From: Arthrobacter sp. NicSoilB4 | GTDB lineage: Bacteria; Actinomycetota; Actinomycetes; Actinomycetales; Micrococcaceae | DNA length: 64,000 nucleotides | Assembly (NCBI RefSeq): GCF_019977335.1 | Contig: NZ_AP024653.1 | Coordinates: 496,001-560,000, forward strand | Direction of reading: 5' to 3' | Shown here: one piece after another, positions 1 through 8,324 of the stretch | Layout: each line of letters begins with the position of its first letter | Numbering within the stretch: the stretch's first letter is position 1 | Notes under the pieces: model-generated | The model's input: the letters and a program-made list of their open reading frames with translations, nothing else | Told to the model about the DNA's origin: nothing | The model's database searches: none | Translations under genes and position numbers: made by a program

Positions 1-1623
1 CTCGCCGCCGACGGCGCCCTGGCCCGGGTCCGCCGCGCCATCGCCTCCTTCGGCCTGCACCTGGCTACACTCGACATCCGCGAACACGCAGACCACCACC
101 ATGACGCCGTCGGGCAGCTGATGGACCGTCTTGGCGGGCCCGGCGTCCGGTACGCGGAACTAAGCCGTTCCGAACGGCTCGAGGTCCTGGGTTCCGAGCT
201 TGCCTCCCGCCGCCCGCTCTCCGGTCATCCGATCAAGCTCGACGGCGTCGCGGACGGCACGTACGATGTCTTCCGCGAGATCCGGCGCGCCCTGCGCACC
301 TACGGCCCGGACGTGATCGAGACCTACATCATCTCCATGACCCGCGGCGCGGACGACGTCCTGGCCGCGGCGGTGCTGGCCCGCGAAGCCGGGCTGGTCA
401 GCCTCTTCGGCGAAGCCCCGTACGCCAGGATCGGCTTCGCGCCGCTGCTGGAAACCGTGGAGGAACTGCGGGCCTCGGCCGAGATCGTGGATGCGCTGCT
501 CTCCGACCCCTCGTACCGCGAGCTGGTCCGGCTGCGCGGCGACGTGCAGGAAATCATGCTTGGCTACTCGGACTCCAACAAGGAATCCGGCGTGATGACC
601 AGCCAGTGGGAAATCCACAAGACCCAGCGCAAACTCCGGGATGTCGCCGCGAAGCACGGTGTCCGGGTGCGCCTGTTCCATGGCCGCGGCGGTTCCGTGG
701 GCCGCGGCGGCGGCCCGACCTACGACGCCATCATGGCCCAGCCCAACGGGGTGCTGGAGGGCGAGATCAAGTTCACCGAACAGGGTGAGGTCATCTCGGA
801 CAAGTACTCGCTGCCCGAACTCGCCCGCGAGAATCTCGAGCTTTCGCTCGCGGCGGTCATGCAGGGTTCGGCGCTGCACCGCACGCCGCGCACCTCGGAG
901 GACCAGCGCGAACGCTACGGCCACGTCATGGAGACCATTTCCGACGCCGCCTTCGGCCGGTACCGGACGCTGATCGATGACCCGGACCTGCCGGCCTACT
1001 TCATGGCGTCCACCCCGGTGGAACAGCTGGGGTCCCTCAACATCGGTTCCCGGCCGTCCAAGCGGCCCGATTCCGGCGCGGGCCTCGAGGGCCTGCGGGC
1101 CATCCCGTGGGTATTCGGCTGGACGCAGTCACGGCAGATCGTCCCGGGCTGGTTCGGCGTCGGCTCCGGCCTCAAGGCCGCCCGCGAGGCCGGCCACTCG
1201 GCCCAGCTGGTGGAGATGATGGACGGCTGGCACTTCTTCCGCTCGGTGCTCTCCAACGTGGAAATGACCCTGGCGAAGACGGACATGGACATTGCCGGCT
1301 ACTACGTCTCGACCCTGGTGCCGGAGGAGCTGCACCACCTGTTCCGTGTCATCCGGGCCGAATACGAGCTGACCGTCACCGAGATCCAGAACCTGACCGG
1401 CGAGGACCTGCTGCTCGACGCGCAGCCCACGCTGAAGCGCTCACTGGAGATCCGGGACCAGTACCTCGACCCGATCAGCTACCTCCAGGTGGAACTGCTG
1501 CGGCGGGTCCGCGCCGAGGCCGCAGGGGAGAGCATGCCCAACGGCGAGATCAACGAACGCCTCCAGCGCGCCATGCTCATCACGGTCAACGGCGTGGCGG
1601 CCGGCCTGCGCAACACCGGCTGA
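1..1623 (+). CDS. ppc: Phosphoenolpyruvate carboxylase, C-terminal part (5' end outside window)
   Basis: Anaplerotic enzyme that carboxylates PEP with bicarbonate to oxaloacetate in the cytosol. The frame is open from base 1 and encodes 540 residues, so roughly the first 40% of a normal 900-residue PEPC is missing to the left. The opening residues [11 protein letters not shown] are a PEPC signature. [10 protein letters not shown] lies near residue 188 and the glycine/arginine catalytic loop [14 protein letters not shown] near residue 230. The protein ends in LRNTG, the usual PEPC C-terminus that contributes to the active/effector site. A methionine at 121 is internal, not a start. The next gene has its own leaderless-type promoter 43 nt downstream. 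Identification is very secure; only the N-terminus is unseen. Confidence 0.97.
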   Translation, partial: LAADGALARVRRAIASFGLHLATLDIREHADHHHDAVGQLMDRLGGPGVRYAELSRSERLEVLGSELASRRPLSGHPIKLDGVADGTYDVFREIRRALRTYGPDVIETYIISMTRGADDVLAAAVLAREAGLVSLFGEAPYARIGFAPLLETVEELRASAEIVDALLSDPSYRELVRLRGDVQEIMLGYSDSNKESGVMTSQWEIHKTQRKLRDVAAKHGVRVRLFHGRGGSVGRGGGPTYDAIMAQPNGVLEGEIKFTEQGEVISDKYSLPELARENLELSLAAVMQGSALHRTPRTSEDQRERYGHVMETISDAAFGRYRTLIDDPDLPAYFMASTPVEQLGSLNIGSRPSKRPDSGAGLEGLRAIPWVFGWTQSRQIVPGWFGVGSGLKAAREAGHSAQLVEMMDGWHFFRSVLSNVEMTLAKTDMDIAGYYVSTLVPEELHHLFRVIRAEYELTVTEIQNLTGEDLLLDAQPTLKRSLEIRDQYLDPISYLQVELLRRVRAEAAGESMPNGEINERLQRAMLITVNGVAAGLRNTG

Positions 1624-1666
1624 CCCCGGCTGGGGGTCCGCCCCGCGGTCCCGATAGGGTTGGGGC

Positions 1667-1972
1667 ATGCCGTCGTTCCAGACCAGACTGAAGATCACCG
1701 GGCTCAAGCCGGGCAACCCGCCGGAGGCCGTGATGGCAGCCGCCGTCGAAGCGCTGGAGACGCGGCACCACGTTGAAGCGAACCAGCTCGACCTGGCCGG
1801 GGGCGTTCCGCAGCTGAACCTGCGCTTCCTCGTCGAGCCCACCTCCTACAGCGGCGAGAACAGCCAGGCGCTGGAGTCGGCAGCGATGATGCGCGACGCC
1901 GTCGAACGCGTTGCAGTGACCGGCAACCTGATGGTGCTCCGCCGCAACCGCGGCCGCTGGGCGCCCGTGTAG
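1667..1972 (+). CDS. Conserved hypothetical protein, 101 aa
   Basis: Soluble protein of 101 residues with no signal peptide, membrane segment or motif that I recognise. It is mixed alpha/beta in character and ends in a basic stretch (LRRNRGRWAPV). The ATG at 1667 follows TAGGGT (1655-1660) by exactly 6 nt, so it is probably transcribed as a leaderless mRNA of its own rather than with ppc. The coding frame shows the expected GC bias at third positions. No function can be assigned. Confidence 0.7.
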   Translation: MPSFQTRLKITGLKPGNPPEAVMAAAVEALETRHHVEANQLDLAGGVPQLNLRFLVEPTSYSGENSQALESAAMMRDAVERVAVTGNLMVLRRNRGRWAPV

Positions 1973-1991
1973 GCAGGTGCCGGGCGCCGCC

Positions 1992-2618
1992 TCAGAAGTC
2001 CAGTTCCTCCTCGGGCCCGTCCACGACCGGGGAGCGGCTGCCGCGCTTCCGCGTGACAATCACGCCCACGACGGCGCCGACCACCATCCCGACGCCGACC
2101 CCGATCAGTGAGCTCGCCCAGAACGGCAGTCCGGTGGCGGCACCGGTGGCATAGCCGAGGCCGACGGACCAGATGGCCCAGAGGAGGCCGCCGAGGGCTG
2201 CGCAGAGGCTGAAGCCGCGGGTGGAGACGTTGGCGATGCCGGCGGCGGCCGTGGTCGCCAGGCGTCCGCCGGGGATGAAGCGGATTCCGATGATGGCCCC
2301 GTAGGTGGTGGACCGGCCGGCCTTCCCGATCGCCGTGTGCACGGACTGGTGGAATGATCTGCCCCAGCGCCAGCGGTCCAGGACATGGCTCAGGCGCCGT
2401 TTGAAGAGCTGGAACACCAGGATGTCGCCGAGCCAGGAGGCCGCCGCGGCGAGGAGCACCACGAGGAACACGTTGGCGCGGCCGACGGCGGACAGGGCGC
2501 CGCCGGTGATGACCACCATCTCGGACGGGAGCGGCGGGAAAATGGCATCGCCCATGACCACCGGGATGATCCAGAAATAGATCGCTTCCCCCCAGCTGTC
2601 AGCGTTGCCGAAGTCCAT
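1992..2618 (-). CDS. DedA family membrane protein
   Basis: Integral membrane protein of 208 residues of the DedA/VTT (SNARE-associated) family, whose members act in polyprenyl-phosphate or phospholipid flipping and membrane homeostasis. The family pattern is visible: an early PPLPSEMVV segment (first re-entrant hairpin), then GIRFIPGGRLATTAAAG (second re-entrant region with the conserved Arg and Gly/Pro), and several hydrophobic helices. The C-terminus is short, charged and cytosolic. An in-frame GTG lies upstream at 2636, but TACCTT followed by 6 nt sits directly before the ATG at 2618, favouring a leaderless start there. It ends 19 nt from the convergent upstream gene. Confidence 0.88.
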   Translation of the reverse strand: MDFGNADSWGEAIYFWIIPVVMGDAIFPPLPSEMVVITGGALSAVGRANVFLVVLLAAAASWLGDILVFQLFKRRLSHVLDRWRWGRSFHQSVHTAIGKAGRSTTYGAIIGIRFIPGGRLATTAAAGIANVSTRGFSLCAALGGLLWAIWSVGLGYATGAATGLPFWASSLIGVGVGMVVGAVVGVIVTRKRGSRSPVVDGPEEELDF

Positions 2619-2705
2619 GGGCACAAGGTACCGCACTTCCGGCCGGACGCCTGTCCATGACGGGTGCGGGCTTGTGCGGCTTCCCGGGAGGGATGCTTGC
2701 GGGGC

Positions 2706-3662
2706 CTAGCGGGCCTCGGTGAGCTCCAGCCCGCTGCGGTACTCCACGGGCACCCCGGTGATGGGGTCCACGAACCGGATCCCGCGGGCGAGGAGCTGGA
2801 GCGGCTTCGAGTAATCGTCCGGGGCCTTGTCCAGCAGTTCCGGGTAGAAGGCGTCGTTGACGATCCCCAGCCCCAGCGAGGCCATGTGCACCCGGAGCTG
2901 GTGGGTCTTGCCCGAGTGCGGCTCCAGCCGGTACAGCGCACGGCGCATGGCGGCGCCGTCGGCCGCGATAGTGGCGGTGCCGTCGTCGAAGGTCCGCAGC
3001 CGTTCGATTCTGGTCTCGGCGTTGGGTTCGCCGTCGATCACCTCGGCGAGCAGGTAGCTGCGCGACTTGGTCATCCGGTTCCGGACCACCACGGGGAAGT
3101 CGACGGCGGGGTGGCCGGGCGCGGGCTCGGCGGCGGACACGCACTCGTATTCCTTCTGGACCTGGCGCTTCTCGAAGAGCACCTGGTACTTGCCCCGGGT
3201 CTCGGGATTCGTGGAGAGCAGCAGGATTCCGGCGGTCATGCGGTCCAGCCGGTGCATGGGAATGAGGTCCGGCAGGTTCAGCTGGTTCCTGAGCCGGACC
3301 AGCGCGGACTCCTGGATGTAGGTGCCGCCGGGGGTGGTGGGCAGGAAGTGCGGCTTGTCCACCACGAGGAGGTGCTCGTCCTGGTGCAGGATGGTCAGCT
3401 CGACCGGGATCCGTTCCTCCGGAGGCAGCGTGCGGTAGTACCAGATGAAGGTGTGGTTCCGCAGCGGGGTGGCGCGGTCAAGCGGGATGCCGGCCTCGCC
3501 AACGATCTCGCCGGCGTCGAAACGGTCCTCGATGCCCTGCGGGTCGATGTGGCCCCAGCGGTGCATCATGTAGTCCATGGCGGTGTCCCAGGGCCCCTCG
3601 TCCGGGAGGCGGAGGCGGGTCGCGTTGACGCCGTCGCGCACGGGCAGGGGGGATTGCATCAC
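2706..3662 (-). CDS. RluA-family pseudouridine synthase
   Basis: Isomerises uridine to pseudouridine in rRNA or tRNA. The 318-residue protein carries the family core with the catalytic motif HRLDRMTAGILL near residue 140, where the Asp is the nucleophile; the common form is HRLDxxTSG, so this is a mild variant. LLVVDKPHFLPTTPGG before it and HQLRVHMASLGLGIVND after it are also typical. The first ~75 residues are an N-terminal extension outside the catalytic core. TAGAAT (minus strand, 3674-3669) lies 6 nt before the GTG at 3662, supporting a leaderless GTG start with ATG as second codon. The target base cannot be read from sequence. Confidence 0.9.
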   Translation of the reverse strand: MMQSPLPVRDGVNATRLRLPDEGPWDTAMDYMMHRWGHIDPQGIEDRFDAGEIVGEAGIPLDRATPLRNHTFIWYYRTLPPEERIPVELTILHQDEHLLVVDKPHFLPTTPGGTYIQESALVRLRNQLNLPDLIPMHRLDRMTAGILLLSTNPETRGKYQVLFEKRQVQKEYECVSAAEPAPGHPAVDFPVVVRNRMTKSRSYLLAEVIDGEPNAETRIERLRTFDDGTATIAADGAAMRRALYRLEPHSGKTHQLRVHMASLGLGIVNDAFYPELLDKAPDDYSKPLQLLARGIRFVDPITGVPVEYRSGLELTEAR

Positions 3663-3695
3663 CGGTCCATTCTACTTTGCCGGGGTTGACGCGCC

Positions 3696-3763
3696 GCGAC
3701 TTCGCCGGATGCCCGCGAAGTCGCCGGAGCTTACGGCGAACCGGCCAGCTTCCGGCGACCTCG
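3696..3763. repeat. Nested intergenic inverted repeats
   Basis: Between the divergent RluA and ArsR genes there is a perfect 10-nt inverted repeat (GCGACTTCGC at 3696-3705 and its complement GCGAAGTCGC at 3715-3724). It overlaps a second imperfect one formed by GTCGCCGGAGCT and AGCTTCCGGCGAC to its right. The gene arrangement is divergent, so this is not a terminator position. It resembles the short palindromic intergenic repeats frequent in Arthrobacter-type genomes. A regulatory role is possible but not shown. Confidence 0.5.
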
Positions 3764-3794
3764 GGGCAGGAAGGCACCGACGGTAAAATAGTTC

Positions 3795-3824
3795 TTGACA
3801 AATAAAACTGTCGGTTGCCAGACT
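3795..3824 (+). promoter_or_regulatory. Promoter of the ArsR/SRPBCC operon
   Basis: A perfect -35 box TTGACA (3795-3800) is followed after 18 nt by CAGACT (3819-3824), and the ATG of the regulator gene begins 6 nt later at 3831. The transcript would be leaderless. The TTG inside the -35 box is in frame with the gene and should not be taken as its start codon. Confidence 0.55.
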
Positions 3825-3830
3825 GGAAGC

Positions 3831-4490
3831 ATGTTGGACATCGAAGTGATCGAGGACCCGGCCGCGGCGGAGGCATCGCTCGACCCGATCCGGACCCGCA
3901 TCCTGATGGAACTCGCCGAACCCGGCTCGGCCACGCAGCTCGCAAACAAGGTTGGCCTGCCGCGGCAGAAGGTGAACTACCACCTCAAGGCCCTGGAGCG
4001 GCACGGGCTGGTGGAACTTGTGGAGGAGCGCCGGAAGGGCAACGTCACAGAGCGCATCCTGCGGGCAAGCGCCGCCTCCTACCTTATTTCCCCTGCCGCG
4101 CTGGCCTCGGTGGCCCCGGACCCGCAGCGGTTCTCCGACCGTTTTTCGGCCTTCTGGTTGCTGGCGCTCGCCAGCCGCATGGTCCAGGAGACGGGCCGGC
4201 TGATCGCCGGCGCCGCAGCGGCCAAGCAGCCACTGGCCACCTTCGCCATCGATGGCGAGATCACCTTCCGCACGGCCGCGGACCGGGCCGCCTTCGCCGA
4301 GGAACTCGGCGTCGCCGTGACCCGGCTGGTGGACAAATACCACGACGGCGGACCGTCGGCCCAGGGGCCGGCCACGGCTGCGGGCGGCGGACGCAAGCAC
4401 CGCCTCGTAGTCGCGCTACACCCTTCCCTCAAGACACCACCCAAGGCATCACCTGAAACCCCATCAGCTAAGGAGCAGGACAATGACTGA
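3831..4490 (+). CDS. ArsR-type winged-helix regulator paired with SRPBCC protein
   Basis: Predicted transcription regulator of 219 residues. The HTH core occupies residues ~18-75: DPIRTRILMELAEPGSATQLANKV then LPRQKVNYHLKALERHGLVEL, the ArsR-like pattern with a recognition helix and a wing (EERRKGNVTERIL). The C-terminal ~130 residues are alpha-helical with an alanine-rich, unstructured tail. No Cys pair for metal sensing is present, so this is not a metalloregulator of the SmtB kind. It overlaps the following SRPBCC gene by 8 nt; such pairs are common in Actinobacteria, the regulator usually controlling its own operon. The start is set by the promoter spacing at 3831. Confidence 0.85.
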   Translation: MLDIEVIEDPAAAEASLDPIRTRILMELAEPGSATQLANKVGLPRQKVNYHLKALERHGLVELVEERRKGNVTERILRASAASYLISPAALASVAPDPQRFSDRFSAFWLLALASRMVQETGRLIAGAAAAKQPLATFAIDGEITFRTAADRAAFAEELGVAVTRLVDKYHDGGPSAQGPATAAGGGRKHRLVVALHPSLKTPPKASPETPSAKEQDND

Positions 4491-5175
4491 CAAGCGGAAC
4501 TTCGAAATCATCGTTGACACGGAACTGCCCGGCACCCCCGAGCGGGTCTGGGAAGCCGTCACCGCCGGCACGCCGGCGTGGATGTTCCCCACGGACGAGT
4601 GGCCGGCCGTGCGGACTGTGGAGGAGTACCCTGCCCATCTGGTGTCCCGGATGGACGGGCCGGACGGCTGGTTCAACCAGTTGGAGCACGTCCTGGAACC
4701 GCTCGACGGCGGCCGCGCCCGGCTGCACTACGTCCACAGCGGCATCTTCGCAGAGGATTGGGACCAGCAGTACGACGGCGCCAGCAAGCACACCGCGTTT
4801 TACCTGCACACCCTCGGCCAGTACCTGCAGTACTTCGACGGCAAGCCCGTGGTCTTCACCGACGTCCAGGCCCCTGCCTCCTCGGCAACCCCGGACGGCT
4901 TTGTGCGGCTCAAGAAGGCGCTGGGCGTTGAGGCGGCGGCGGCCGGCAGTACCGTGGAGCTGGAGCTCGACGGCGTCGGGAAACTCTCGGGCGAAGTGGA
5001 CTTCGCGAACGAGAACTTCCTCGGCCTGCGCACCGCGGACACGATGTACCGGTTCTTCGGACGCAATGCCTTCGGCGCCACGGTCGGTATGACTGTCCAC
5101 GATTTCAGCGGCAGCGGGGATTCCGAAACCACGGCGAAGGCTTGGGGTGCGTACCTGGAGAAGGTCTACGCCTAG
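4483..5175 (+). CDS. SRPBCC (START/Bet v1-like) domain protein
   Basis: A 230-residue cytosolic protein with an SRPBCC fold at its N-terminus: IIVDTELPGTPERVWEAVTAGTPAWMFPT opens the domain as in AHSA1/polyketide-cyclase-like proteins. A second, shorter beta-rich region around residues 150-228 (DGVGKLSGEVDFANENFLGLRTADTMYRF) looks like a partial repeat of the fold. A good ribosome-binding site (AAGGAG near 4470) precedes the ATG, which overlaps the upstream regulator by 8 nt, implying translational coupling. Ligand unknown; SRPBCC proteins bind hydrophobic small molecules in a deep cavity. Confidence 0.82.
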   Translation: MTDKRNFEIIVDTELPGTPERVWEAVTAGTPAWMFPTDEWPAVRTVEEYPAHLVSRMDGPDGWFNQLEHVLEPLDGGRARLHYVHSGIFAEDWDQQYDGASKHTAFYLHTLGQYLQYFDGKPVVFTDVQAPASSATPDGFVRLKKALGVEAAAAGSTVELELDGVGKLSGEVDFANENFLGLRTADTMYRFFGRNAFGATVGMTVHDFSGSGDSETTAKAWGAYLEKVYA

Positions 5176-5246
5176 CCCGCTGGTATCTTCCGCCCCTGGG
5201 CCTCCGGGCCCGCTGCCCGGGCCACGAACCTCCGGCCGGGGCCGGC

Positions 5247-6755
5247 TCAGGCGATGGCCGCGGCCGGCGGGGCAGGGAGGTTGCGCCGCAACTGCGGCGA
5301 AGCCGCCAGCTTGTCCTGGGCAGCACGGAGGGCCCGCACGGCGGTTTCCAACTGCTCCGGTGGCAGGGTGAACGGCACCCGGAGGTAGTGCTCGAAGGCG
5401 CCGCCGGTGCCGAAGCGGGGCCCGGCCGCCAGCCGGATGCCGAAGTCCGGGGCCACCACGGCCAGCGCGGTGCTGATCGGGGCGGGAAGGCGGCACCACA
5501 CCGACAGGCCGCCGTCGGGCCGTTCGCCCTGCCAGTCCGGCAAGTGCCCGGCGATGAGGTCCAGCAGGGCGTCACGGTTGTCCCGCAAGGTGGCCAGTCG
5601 GGCCGGGAGCGGTTCGGAGAGCGCGTTGACCAGGTGGGCCGCCGCCAACTGTTCCACCACCGGGCCGCCGAGGTCCATGGTGGTCCGGGCGGCGGCGAAA
5701 CGCTGGATAAGGGATTCATCGGCCCGGATCCAGCCGGTCCGCAACCCCGCCCAGTGCGACTTGCTGAGGGAACCGATGGAAACCACGGCGGGGCTGAAGG
5801 CGGCCAGCGGTGTGGAGGCGGCGCCGTCGAGGTTCAGCTCGCGCAGTGTCTCGTCGACGACGAGGACGGTGCCCGCTGCTGCGGCGGCGCGGACCAGCCG
5901 GCGCCGCTGGGAATCGGACATCAGCCGTCCGGTGGGGTTGTGGAAGTCCGGAACAACGTAGGCCATGGCGGGCCGCTGCTGCATCAGTGCGGTCTCGAGA
6001 GCCGCCAGGTCCCAGCCCGGGGGGCCGCCGGAAGCCGGCCCCGGCCGGACGGCGAAACGGGCGGCAGGCATGGCCACCGGCACCAGCCGGCAGCCCGCGG
6101 CCCGGATGGCGTCGATCGCGTTCGGGTAGCTGGGATGCTCCACCAGGACCTTGTCCGACCGGCCGGCCAGGGTGCGGAGCACGATGTTCAGCGCGTGCTG
6201 CGCGCCGGACGTCACCAGAATCTGCTCCGCGGTGGTGGGCACGCCGGCCGCCGCGTAATGTCCCGCGATGGCTTCCCGCAACGGGTTCACGCCGAGGGCG
6301 TCGTAGCCGAACCCGGGCAGCAGCGCGGGAAGTTCGGTCAGGGCCGAGGCGAACGCCCGGTGCACCACCTCGCCGCTGGCCGGAAGCGAGGCGTACGCGA
6401 GGTCGAGAATTCCATCCGGAACGGCCAGGCCCGGAGCGCCGCTGAGGTTTGTCCCGCCGCTGCTGCCGCCGTGCGGACCGGCCTGCGGGATGCACGTCCG
6501 GCCGCGGCTGCCCTGGCCGCTGCTGAGGAAGCCCTGTTCGCGCAGCGATGAGTAAGCTGCGGTGACCGTCGTCCGGCTGATGCCGAGGGTTGCGGCGAGG
6601 GCCCGTTCGCTGGGCAGCGCAACCTCGAGCGGCACGCGTCCGTCCAGGACCAGAAGGCGGACGACGTCGGCGAGCTCACGATACGCGGGTGCCGCGCCGA
6701 GGTTCCACTCGCCGAGCAGCCGGGCCAGCGAACTGGGGTTCAGGGATCCGGACAT
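5247..6755 (-). CDS. MocR-family regulator (GntR wHTH + aminotransferase domain)
   Basis: 502-residue chimeric regulator. Residues ~20-90 form a GntR-type winged helix (LPSERALAATLGISRTTVTAAYSSLREQGFL), then a Gly/Ser-rich linker. Residues ~130-490 form a fold-type I aminotransferase domain including the PLP lysine context SIGSLSKSHWAGLRTGW and YVVPDFHNPTG. Such proteins sense PLP or amines and activate or repress a neighbouring gene. It is divergent from a YczE-type membrane protein, the known arrangement of the YczR subgroup. The ATG at 6755 lies 6 nt after AATACT, and the operator repeat overlaps that -10 box, so autoregulation is likely. Specificity cannot be read. Confidence 0.92.
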   Translation of the reverse strand: MSGSLNPSSLARLLGEWNLGAAPAYRELADVVRLLVLDGRVPLEVALPSERALAATLGISRTTVTAAYSSLREQGFLSSGQGSRGRTCIPQAGPHGGSSGGTNLSGAPGLAVPDGILDLAYASLPASGEVVHRAFASALTELPALLPGFGYDALGVNPLREAIAGHYAAAGVPTTAEQILVTSGAQHALNIVLRTLAGRSDKVLVEHPSYPNAIDAIRAAGCRLVPVAMPAARFAVRPGPASGGPPGWDLAALETALMQQRPAMAYVVPDFHNPTGRLMSDSQRRRLVRAAAAAGTVLVVDETLRELNLDGAASTPLAAFSPAVVSIGSLSKSHWAGLRTGWIRADESLIQRFAAARTTMDLGGPVVEQLAAAHLVNALSEPLPARLATLRDNRDALLDLIAGHLPDWQGERPDGGLSVWCRLPAPISTALAVVAPDFGIRLAAGPRFGTGGAFEHYLRVPFTLPPEQLETAVRALRAAQDKLAASPQLRRNLPAPPAAAIA

Positions 6756-6758
6756 AGG

Positions 6759-6796
6759 GCCAGTATTTCAAACTGGCTATGGAATGCAAGGCCAGT
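6759..6796. promoter_or_regulatory. Putative MocR operator: GCCAGT half-sites
   Basis: The 61-bp gap between the divergent MocR and YczE genes contains GCCAGT (6759-6764), its complement ACTGGC (6772-6777) after 7 nt, and a third direct copy GCCAGT (6791-6796) 32 bp from the first. MocR proteins typically bind two or three half-sites in direct or inverted order between themselves and their target. The inverted pair covers the presumed -10 box of the mocR gene; the third copy lies just before the yczE ribosome-binding site. Confidence 0.65.
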
Positions 6797-6816
6797 TTTC
6801 CGGGAGGATTAGGTCC

Positions 6817-7449
6817 ATGATGACCCGCAGACTCGTTCAGCTCCTTATCGGCCTCGCCATGTACGGCATATCCCTGGCCATGTTCATCCGTGCCGGCCTG
6901 GGCCTGGACCCCTGGGACGTGTTCCACCAGGGACTCGCGGTCAAGACCGGGCTGAGCATTGGCACGGTGGTGGTGATCGTCAGCTTCCTGGTGCTCCTGC
7001 TGTGGATCCCGCTGCGGCAGTGGCCCGGCATCGGCACCCTGTGCAACGCCGTGCTGGTGGGCGTCTTCGCCGACGTCGGACTGGCGCTGATCCCCGAGTT
7101 CTCCCACCTCGGCGGGCAGGCCGGGATGCTCGCGGGCGCCATCCTGCTCAATGGAATCGCCTCCGCCTGCTATATCGGGGCCCGGCTGGGACCCGGGGCG
7201 CGGGACGGGCTCATGACCGGACTCGCACGGCGGACGGGATGGTCCGTGCGGACGTCCCGCACCGGCATCGAAGTCGTGGTGCTCGCCGCAGGCTGGCTGC
7301 TCGGAGGCTCCGTCGGCGTGGGGACCGTGCTCTACGCCCTGGCGATCGGCCCGCTGGTGCAACTCCTGCTGCCGCGGTTCACCGTGCCGGAGCTGAAGAA
7401 ACCCGCGCTCCCGGTGGCGGCACCCGGCCCTGCGGTCGCCGCACCCTGA
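6817..7449 (+). CDS. YczE/YyaS/YitT-type integral membrane protein
   Basis: Polytopic membrane protein of 210 residues with about six hydrophobic helices. The N-terminus reads RRLVQLLIGLAMYGISLAMF followed by AGLGLDPWDVFHQGLA, the diagnostic YczE pattern (G-DPWDVLHQG). A second conserved element is ARLGPGARDGLMTGLARRTG. Function is not established for the family, though transport is suspected. ATG 6817 is preceded by GGGAGGA at good spacing. The partner MocR regulator is divergent, so expression probably responds to PLP-linked metabolites. The C-terminal ~20 residues are Ala/Pro-rich. Confidence 0.88.
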   Translation: MMTRRLVQLLIGLAMYGISLAMFIRAGLGLDPWDVFHQGLAVKTGLSIGTVVVIVSFLVLLLWIPLRQWPGIGTLCNAVLVGVFADVGLALIPEFSHLGGQAGMLAGAILLNGIASACYIGARLGPGARDGLMTGLARRTGWSVRTSRTGIEVVVLAAGWLLGGSVGVGTVLYALAIGPLVQLLLPRFTVPELKKPALPVAAPGPAVAAP

Positions 7450-7463
7450 GCCGCAGCATGCAG

Positions 7464-8324
7464 CTAGCCCGCGCCCGGCGCCGGCTGGCACGCAGGGCAG
7501 TAATAGATGTCCCGTTCCTCCGTGCCGGTGGCCGTGGCGAGGACTCCGCGCCGCACCGGGGTCCGGCACTTGAGGCAGGGCTGGTGTTCGCGCCGGTAGA
7601 CCCAGTAGCCGGGCAGCCCTGACGTCCGGCCCACGGCAGCACCGCGCGGGTTCAGGACGGTGGTCCGGCGTCCGGGCCCCAGATTGGCCTCCAGCAGGAG
7701 CCTGGCATGGGCGATGATCGCGGCCACGTCAGGCACGGCCGAGACAGGCGCCGCCGGGTGCACACCGGCCAGGAAACAGGCCTCGCAGCGGTAGATGTTG
7801 CCGATCCCCGCGAGGTTCCGCTGGTCCAGCAGCGCGACGCCGATCGGAACGTCGGGCGCGGCGCGGATCCGCCGCTCCGCCTCGGCGAGGTCCCAGTCCG
7901 GACCGAGCAGATCCGGGCCCAGGTGGCCGACGATGGAGTCTTCCTCGGAGGTGCGGACCACCTCGAGGATGCCGAGCGAGAATCCGACGGCGTCCGCCGA
8001 CGCGGTGCGCAGCACGCAGCGGGCGGTGAAGCCCGGTTTTCGCCACCGGCCACCCGGTGGGTAGACCTGCCAGGTGCCCTCCATCTTGAGGTGGGAATGG
8101 ATTGTCAGCCGGTCCGGTTCCGCCGGGCTGCCACCTTGCCGTGCCGGGCCCTCCACCCGCATCAGCAGGTGTTTGCCGCGCGGGACCACCTCGGTCACGG
8201 TCCAGCCGCCCAGTTTGAGGGTGGCGAACCGAGGCACGCGGAAATCGGAGGAGATCAGTTGCTGGCCCGCCAGCGCGGCATGGAGCTGGGCGGCCGCTCG
8301 GAAGACCGAATCGCCCTCAGGCAC
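7464..8324 (-). CDS. nei2: Formamidopyrimidine/endonuclease VIII-type DNA glycosylase
   Basis: Base-excision repair glycosylase/AP lyase of 286 residues that removes oxidised bases. Mature residues P-E-G-D directly after the initiator supply the catalytic proline and glutamate. A helix-two-turn-helix region (LDQRNLAGIGNIYRCEACFLAGVHP, near residue 165-190) and a C-terminal zinc finger of four cysteines (CLKC ... CPAC, residues ~250-278) complete the Fpg/Nei architecture. The GTG start overlaps the end of lhr by 8 nt, so the two are translationally coupled. The lhr-nei2 arrangement is known from mycobacteria. Length fits the Nei2 subgroup. Confidence 0.92.
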   Translation of the reverse strand: MPEGDSVFRAAAQLHAALAGQQLISSDFRVPRFATLKLGGWTVTEVVPRGKHLLMRVEGPARQGGSPAEPDRLTIHSHLKMEGTWQVYPPGGRWRKPGFTARCVLRTASADAVGFSLGILEVVRTSEEDSIVGHLGPDLLGPDWDLAEAERRIRAAPDVPIGVALLDQRNLAGIGNIYRCEACFLAGVHPAAPVSAVPDVAAIIAHARLLLEANLGPGRRTTVLNPRGAAVGRTSGLPGYWVYRREHQPCLKCRTPVRRGVLATATGTEERDIYYCPACQPAPGAG

